Positions 63,657-64,000 of a DNA stretch of 64,000 nucleotides are shown piece after piece. Within the stretch, counting starts at the first letter, position 1, and each line of letters begins with the position of its first letter. The notes under the pieces were generated by a model. It was given only the letters and a program-made list of their open reading frames with translations. It searched no databases and had not been told where the DNA came from. Both the position numbers and the translations under genes were made by a program. Origin of the DNA: JAYRWN01 sp041917975 (GTDB lineage Bacteria > Bacteroidota > Bacteroidia > Chitinophagales > Saprospiraceae); the NCBI GenBank assembly GCA_041917975.1, contig JAYRWN010000475.1, positions 1 to 64,000 on the forward strand. The letters are read 5' to 3'.

Positions 63657-64000
63657 ATGGAATTGTTAGACGGCAAAGCTTTATCAGAATTAATCAAACA
63701 GGAAATTGGTGCAGAGGTGAGTAGCATGGTGGCTCTAGGATTTAAACGCCCACACCTTGCGGCCGTTTTGGTCGGAGATGATGCGGCCAGCCAGGTTTAT
63801 GTGTCCAATAAAGTGAAGGCGTGCGAAAAAGTGGGCTTTAAATCCACTTTAATCCGCAAAAAAGCTGATATCAGTCAAACTGGGCTGAATGACATCATCG
63901 ATGAACTAAATGCTAATGAGGACATTGACGGATTTATTGTCCAACTACCACTACCGAAACATCTGGATGAGACGTCGGTCACTTTACGGATCGATTACCG
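63657..64000 (+). CDS. folD: Methylenetetrahydrofolate dehydrogenase/cyclohydrolase, N-terminal part (cut by window edge)
   Basis: The ATG at 63657 opens a frame that runs to the window end. The visible 114 residues start MELLDGKALSELIKQEIG and contain LAAVLVGDDAASQVYVSNKV, with the FolD SxxYxxxK catalytic pattern (SQVYVSNKVKAC), and DGFIVQLPLPKHL, the folate-binding QLPLP motif. FolD interconverts methylene-, methenyl- and formyl-tetrahydrofolate. The NADP-binding half lies outside the window. Confidence 0.93.
   Translation, partial: MELLDGKALSELIKQEIGAEVSSMVALGFKRPHLAAVLVGDDAASQVYVSNKVKACEKVGFKSTLIRKKADISQTGLNDIIDELNANEDIDGFIVQLPLPKHLDETSVTLRIDY

Noticed and set aside
1..64000. CRISPR arrays, integrases, transposases, phage genes or long repeats
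   Set aside because: No spaced direct repeats of CRISPR type, no recombinase motifs and no repeated blocks longer than short palindromes were seen by eye.

Overview
The window looks like a chromosome segment of a member of the Bacteroidota, most likely the Saprospiria/Saprospiraceae (family placement is inference). Supporting signs are a secreted metalloprotease with a C-terminal type IX secretion sorting domain, the DUF4296, DUF3810, DUF5916/CBM9-like and TamB families typical of the phylum, futalosine-route menaquinone synthesis (MqnB), no clear Shine-Dalgarno sequences, and many exact copies of the Bacteroidota -7 promoter box TAnnTTTG ahead of genes. Base composition is moderately AT-rich and even. 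I see no insertion sequence, prophage, integrase, CRISPR array or rRNA. One tRNA gene, tRNA-Ser(CGA), is present.

Layout. 1-10 kb: start of a Tat-exported sulfite-oxidase-like enzyme (cut by the edge), an aminotransferase overlapping an ArsC/Spx-like protein, dnaK, panB-mltG, a lipoprotein, tilS, a secreted protein of unknown function and mdh. 10-20 kb: M43-like protease, sucC-ribD, a thioredoxin-like protein, a HerA-like ATPase, a NUC1-type nuclease, an outer-membrane barrel joined to mqnB, and a DUF3810 membrane protein. 20-32 kb: trxA, DUF58, PPK2 and an S4 RNA-binding protein; a hydroxyacyl-CoA dehydrogenase; an overlapping run of an unknown secreted protein, an N-acetylglucosamine-kinase-like protein, pfkA and cutA; a tandem-duplicated secreted protein, tag, a CBM9/DUF5916 barrel and a small secreted protein. 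31-39 kb: a CotH-like kinase, a GAF protein, an unknown protein, sdaA, and an HhH domain fused to an outer-membrane barrel that overlaps a Rof-like gene. 39-49 kb: TamB, folP, an M23 peptidase, a PhoR/PhoB-type two-component system, DUF4296 and a SixA-like phosphatase. 49-64 kb: SWIM protein-rlmH-ridA; arginine-decarboxylase-like plus deoxyhypusine-synthase-like genes; a DksA-like protein; a GH13 lipoprotein; tRNA-Ser; DUF72; an aquaporin; a cysteine desulfurase-phosphohexomutase pair; PAP2-ZIP; lysA; and the start of folD.

The genome is compact: same-strand neighbours often overlap by 4 bp, and several convergent pairs overlap at their 3' ends by 4 to 41 bp. Most content is housekeeping. The points most worth a second look are the arginine decarboxylase-like/DHS-like pair (DHS catalytic Lys kept, polyamine-binding residues changed), the HhH-outer-membrane-barrel fusion overlapping a Rof-like gene, a strong terminator hairpin ending directly at the DUF58 start codon, an orphan minus-strand terminator ahead of the GH13 gene, and non-canonical active-site or selectivity residues in the M23 peptidase, the aquaporin and PfkA.
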